Assembly (NCBI RefSeq): GCF_003206045.1
Contig: NZ_PZJM01000015.1
Coordinates: 1-64,000, forward strand
Direction: 5' to 3'
Origin: Salinicola lusitanus
GTDB lineage: Bacteria; Pseudomonadota; Gammaproteobacteria; Pseudomonadales; Halomonadaceae
DNA length: 64,000 nucleotides
The notes under the pieces were generated by a model. It saw nothing but the letters and a program-made list of their open reading frames with translations. It was not told the origin of the DNA and did no database searches. This document shows positions 61,521 to 64,000 of the stretch, in pieces. Position numbers and translations under genes: made by a program. Within the stretch, counting starts at the first letter, position 1. Each line of letters opens with the position of its first letter.

Positions 61521-61604
61521 CCTTGCCTCCAGACTGGGCATTCGACGGATTGTAGGGACGATACGATCGATAATGATGCCACGGTGCCGTGGGATTACAA
61601 CGCT

Positions 61605-62933
61605 TTACGAGCGGGGCTCCGACTCGACCTCGGCAAGGGCGTGGGAGCTCAAGGCGGCCGCGATGGCCAGCGCCGCGAGGACCAGCAACAGGCCCGCGCT
61701 GCCCAGCCATTGGGCGAATGCGCCCAGAAGCAGGCCGACGACGAGCATCAGAACACCGGTGAAGGTATTCGAGAAAGCGACATAGAGCGCGCGGGTGTCG
61801 CTGTCCGCGAGATCGACGACATAGGTCTTGCGCCCCAGGCGAATGCCGGCGTGGGCAATCATCAGCAAGCCATAGACCACGGCATATGGCCACACGCTGG
61901 TACGGACGGACTCGGGCAGCCACACGCAAGCGGCGCCGGCCAGACAACACGCGGCCGCTCCGATGGCGCTGTCGCGCATCACCCGGCGACTGGAACGGTC
62001 CGCCAGACGGCCCCAGATCGGGCCGGCGATCATGCTTGCGCCCCCGGAGGTCAGAATCAGGATGCCGAGGCTGGCCAGGTCGGTGCCGCTGTTCTGCTGT
62101 CCGAGCAGGGCAAGATAGGGGAGCGCGAGGGCGCTGGACAGCAACAGTGCGCGCGCGAGATTGAAATGCAGGAAGCGGCGATCGCGCCGCATCAGGGCAA
62201 TACCTTGCTTGACGCTGTCCCAGGCGTTGGCACCGCCCTCGGTGGCGCCCGGGGCTTCGTGAATCAGGGCGGCACACAGTGCGTTCAAGCCCCACCCCAA
62301 GGCGGCGGCGAACAGCAGAATGGCCAGTGCCAGGGTGCCCGGCTGATTGCCGAGGAGAATCAGGACGGCACCGACGAGCAGTGTCAGGGCGCCGGCGACG
62401 CTGGCGCTCCACCCCATCAACGTCCCCCGGCGCTGCTTGGCGATGGTCTTGCCGAGAACGTCCTTGGTGGCGACCGAGGAGAGCCCGCGCCCCAGCGACA
62501 GCCCGGTCAGGGCGATCAGCACCAGCGCGCCGCCCCAGCCGCCCTGGCCGAACAGTGCCAGCAGCGTCAGGCAGAGGGCGCCAATGGCCTGGACGACACC
62601 GCCGGCGACCCACACCCACTTGCGAATGGGGCGCAGCCGGATGTAGCCGGCGATCAGCAATTGCGGCAGCAGCGCGCCCGCCTCGCGGATCGGGACCAGC
62701 AATCCCACCATCCAGACCGGTGCTCCGATGGCGCCCATCAGCCAGGGCAGTATCAGGCGGGCGTTGGAGAGTTCGTCCGCCAGCTTGTTGCCGAGGGCGG
62801 CGACGAGGTGGCGGAAGAAGTTGCCGGGCTGCTCCTGGCAGGCTTCGTCGGAGATGTCGCGACACATTCGGCTGTCTTCGTCGCCGGTGACGCGCTCGAA
62901 GAGGCGGGTGAGGCTGGTTTCTTTGACTGACAT
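61605..62933 (-). CDS. MFS transporter
   Basis: A transporter of 442 residues. After a hydrophilic N terminus of about 60 residues with CRDISDEACQEQPGNFFRHL come about twelve helices. Motif-like text is ATKDVLGKTIAKQRRGTLMG and GPIWGRLADRSSRRVMRDS. The family is not one I can name more precisely, and the substrate is unknown. It is divergent from the SelW-like gene across 145 bases that include a heptamer tandem repeat. Confidence 0.88.
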   Translation of the reverse strand: MSVKETSLTRLFERVTGDEDSRMCRDISDEACQEQPGNFFRHLVAALGNKLADELSNARLILPWLMGAIGAPVWMVGLLVPIREAGALLPQLLIAGYIRLRPIRKWVWVAGGVVQAIGALCLTLLALFGQGGWGGALVLIALTGLSLGRGLSSVATKDVLGKTIAKQRRGTLMGWSASVAGALTLLVGAVLILLGNQPGTLALAILLFAAALGWGLNALCAALIHEAPGATEGGANAWDSVKQGIALMRRDRRFLHFNLARALLLSSALALPYLALLGQQNSGTDLASLGILILTSGGASMIAGPIWGRLADRSSRRVMRDSAIGAAACCLAGAACVWLPESVRTSVWPYAVVYGLLMIAHAGIRLGRKTYVVDLADSDTRALYVAFSNTFTGVLMLVVGLLLGAFAQWLGSAGLLLVLAALAIAAALSSHALAEVESEPRS

Positions 62934-62959
62934 GAAAACGTTCCCTGTTTTTTTATGGC

Positions 62960-62980
62960 GAGCTACGAGCTACGAGCTAC
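62960..62980. repeat. Heptanucleotide tandem repeat GAGCTAC x3
   Basis: Three exact copies of GAGCTAC (62960-62980), followed by GAC, lie 27 bases upstream of the MFS start and 98 bases before the SelW-like start. Confidence 0.9.
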
Positions 62981-63078
62981 GACAGAAGACGATGCCGATC
63001 CCTTGGATTGAGTGCGAGCGGGGTTCGGACGCATGATGGTGGGCCTCGATACCGTCCGCTGGAAGGAGACAAAGATTC

Positions 63079-63357
63079 ATGGCTCGCATTCGAATTCATT
63101 ATTGTACGCAATGCCAGTGGCTGCTGCGCGCCGGCTGGTATGCCCAGGAGCTGCTGCAGACCTTTGGCGAAGATCTCGATCAGGTGGCGTTGGCACCCAG
63201 TCATGGCGGGCACTTCGAGGTGCTCTACGACGACGAGACGCTATGGGAGCGCAAGCGCGACGGCGGTTTCCCCGATATCAAGGAGCTGAAGCGCCGGGTC
63301 CGTGACCGCCTGGATCCCGGACGCGACCTGGGGCATACCGATAGAGATAAAGCCTGA
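63079..63357 (+). CDS. SelT/SelW/SelH (Rdx) family protein
   Basis: A small thioredoxin-fold protein of 92 residues. It has the CxxC redox site at 9-12 (IHYCTQCQWLLRAGWYAQEL) and the family segment GGHFEVLYDDETLWERK. Here both are cysteines, so no selenocysteine is used. The SelW family is linked to redox balance, without a proven reaction. It sits between two heptamer repeat sites, and its stop codon overlaps the left end of the downstream inverted repeat. Confidence 0.92.
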   Translation: MARIRIHYCTQCQWLLRAGWYAQELLQTFGEDLDQVALAPSHGGHFEVLYDDETLWERKRDGGFPDIKELKRRVRDRLDPGRDLGHTDRDKA

Positions 63358-63470
63358 AGCTGGAAGAGCGGCGCTGCGCACCTGGAAGTGGGAAGAGCAA
63401 GCAAGGCCAACCCCCTGAGCTTGTGGCAGTATCGTCGATTGCATCCTCTCTTCCAGCTTCCAGCTTCCAG
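63356..63470. repeat. Inverted repeat with heptamer CTTCCAG x3 downstream of the SelW-like gene
   Basis: GAAGCTGGAAGAG (63356-63368) is exactly complementary to CTCTTCCAGCTTC (63448-63460), a 13-base inverted repeat about 79 bases apart. Its right arm runs into three copies of CTTCCAG (63450-63470). The inside also has TGGAAG variants. It fills the 113-base convergent spacer up to the zntB stop. Confidence 0.75.
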
Positions 63471-64000
63471 CTACCACCAGTGCTTGCGCTTGAGCAGCCA
63501 CATCACCCAGCCGCCCACGAGAGCGGTAATCGCCAGAAAGACCACGAAGCCGTAGGGACTGTTGGCGCCGGGTATGCCACCCACGTTGATCCCGAGAAGC
63601 CCGGTCAGGAAGCTGAGTGGCAAGAACACGGTGGTGACGATCGCCAGCATGTACATGCGCTGGTTGAGGCGTTCGTTGTGTTCGCTGAAGAGCTGTTCCT
63701 GCAGGATCAAGGCGCGCTCCTGCATGGCGTGAAAATCTTCCACATAGCGGGACAACTGGTTGGCGCTTTCGCGGATCGATACCTTGGTGTCCTCGTCGTA
63801 CCAGCTGGGGCCGTGGGCAATCTGGTCCAGGCAGTCACGCTGCGGCCCCATGAAGCGCCGCAGCGTGATCAGCGACCGGCGTAGGCGGGAGAGGTCGTCG
63901 GGATCGATCTCCCGGTCGCTGAGCTGGTCTTCCTCGAGTTCCCCCAAGCGGTCGTCGAGCTGGTGCGCGACATCACCGACCTTGTCCACCAAGGCTTCCG
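63471..64000 (-). CDS. zntB: Zinc transporter ZntB (CorA family), C-terminal part, cut by the window edge
   Basis: The visible 176 residues are the C-terminal half of a CorA-superfamily channel: a long coiled-coil stalk (LSRYVEDFHAMQERALILQE), then two membrane helices around LTGLLGINVGGIPG, the GIN-type motif seen in ZntB instead of the GMN of CorA. It ends LLKRKHWW. The frame is open to the last base, so the start lies beyond the window. Zinc transport is inferred from family. Confidence 0.88.
   Translation of the reverse strand, partial: EALVDKVGDVAHQLDDRLGELEEDQLSDREIDPDDLSRLRRSLITLRRFMGPQRDCLDQIAHGPSWYDEDTKVSIRESANQLSRYVEDFHAMQERALILQEQLFSEHNERLNQRMYMLAIVTTVFLPLSFLTGLLGINVGGIPGANSPYGFVVFLAITALVGGWVMWLLKRKHWW

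Noticed and set aside
61584-62930. Plus-strand open frame of 448 codons
   Set aside because: Antisense of a clear twelve-helix MFS protein; low-complexity Gln/Gly/Ala text.
63079-63357. Possible selenoprotein
   Set aside because: The redox motif is CTQC with normal cysteine codons, and no in-frame TGA occurs before the natural stop.
63356-63470. CRISPR-like short repeats
   Set aside because: The repeats are directly adjoining heptamers with no spacers, and no cas genes are in the window.

Overview
The window is GC-rich and densely coded. It fits a halophilic gammaproteobacterium of the Halomonadaceae (Halomonas, Salinicola or Kushneria type). The main support is the block ftsB-ispD-ispF-truD-surE-pcm-DUF368-nlpD-rpoS, together with an Abg cluster, a short LOV protein and a PA3496-family protein. 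The genus is inferred, because there is no rRNA or tRNA to test it.

Layout. (1) 1-13163 holds a complete Lap-type biofilm adhesin module: the C-terminal part of a giant RTX adhesin, its type I secretion system (lapB, lapC, lapE), the c-di-GMP receptor lapD, the periplasmic protease lapG, an EF-hand lipoprotein and a glutaredoxin. (2) 13248-27623 is mixed metabolism: parvulin, CsbD, a dicarboxylate/amino-acid symporter, thiC under a TPP riboswitch, an unusual anmK, several LysR regulators with divergent partners (MFS, VOC, SDR plus amidohydrolase), pirin and a lipid A acyltransferase. (3) 28201-35177 contains all six ebo genes, an enigmatic widespread cluster tied to scytonemin-precursor export in cyanobacteria and to predator repellence in Pseudomonas. 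Here it is broken into three transcription units with eboF inverted. (4) 35627-41234 is the abgB-abgA-abgT operon with a divergent LysR regulator. (5) 41258-46745 has two MFS exporters, a 2OG-Fe(II) oxygenase, two Nudix hydrolases and a YqfO/CutA-like protein. (6) 47054-54508 is the ftsB to rpoS housekeeping block. (7) 54818-64000 has an orphan TolC, alr, an LpxL-type acyltransferase, a DUF1328 protein, ettA, a PA3496-family protein, a short LOV photoreceptor, an MFS protein, a SelW-like protein and a partial zntB.

Non-coding structure is notable. A MITE-like element with terminal inverted repeats lies at 44957-45097, and diverged relatives lie upstream of eboD and of abgT. A different, nested palindrome of about 139 bp sits just upstream of ftsB. 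Short hexamer and heptamer tandem repeats occur near 20038, 62960 and 63450. Several intrinsic terminators and one clear TPP riboswitch can be read directly.

How the parts work together. In the Lap module, c-di-GMP bound by LapD would hold LapG and keep the adhesin on the surface; when c-di-GMP falls, LapG would release it. The ebo genes encode a prenyltransferase, a dehydroquinate-synthase-like enzyme, a TIM-barrel isomerase, a TatD-like hydrolase, a phosphodiesterase-like enzyme and EboA, which together suggest synthesis or trafficking of an unknown small molecule. This is the most interesting poorly understood system in the window.
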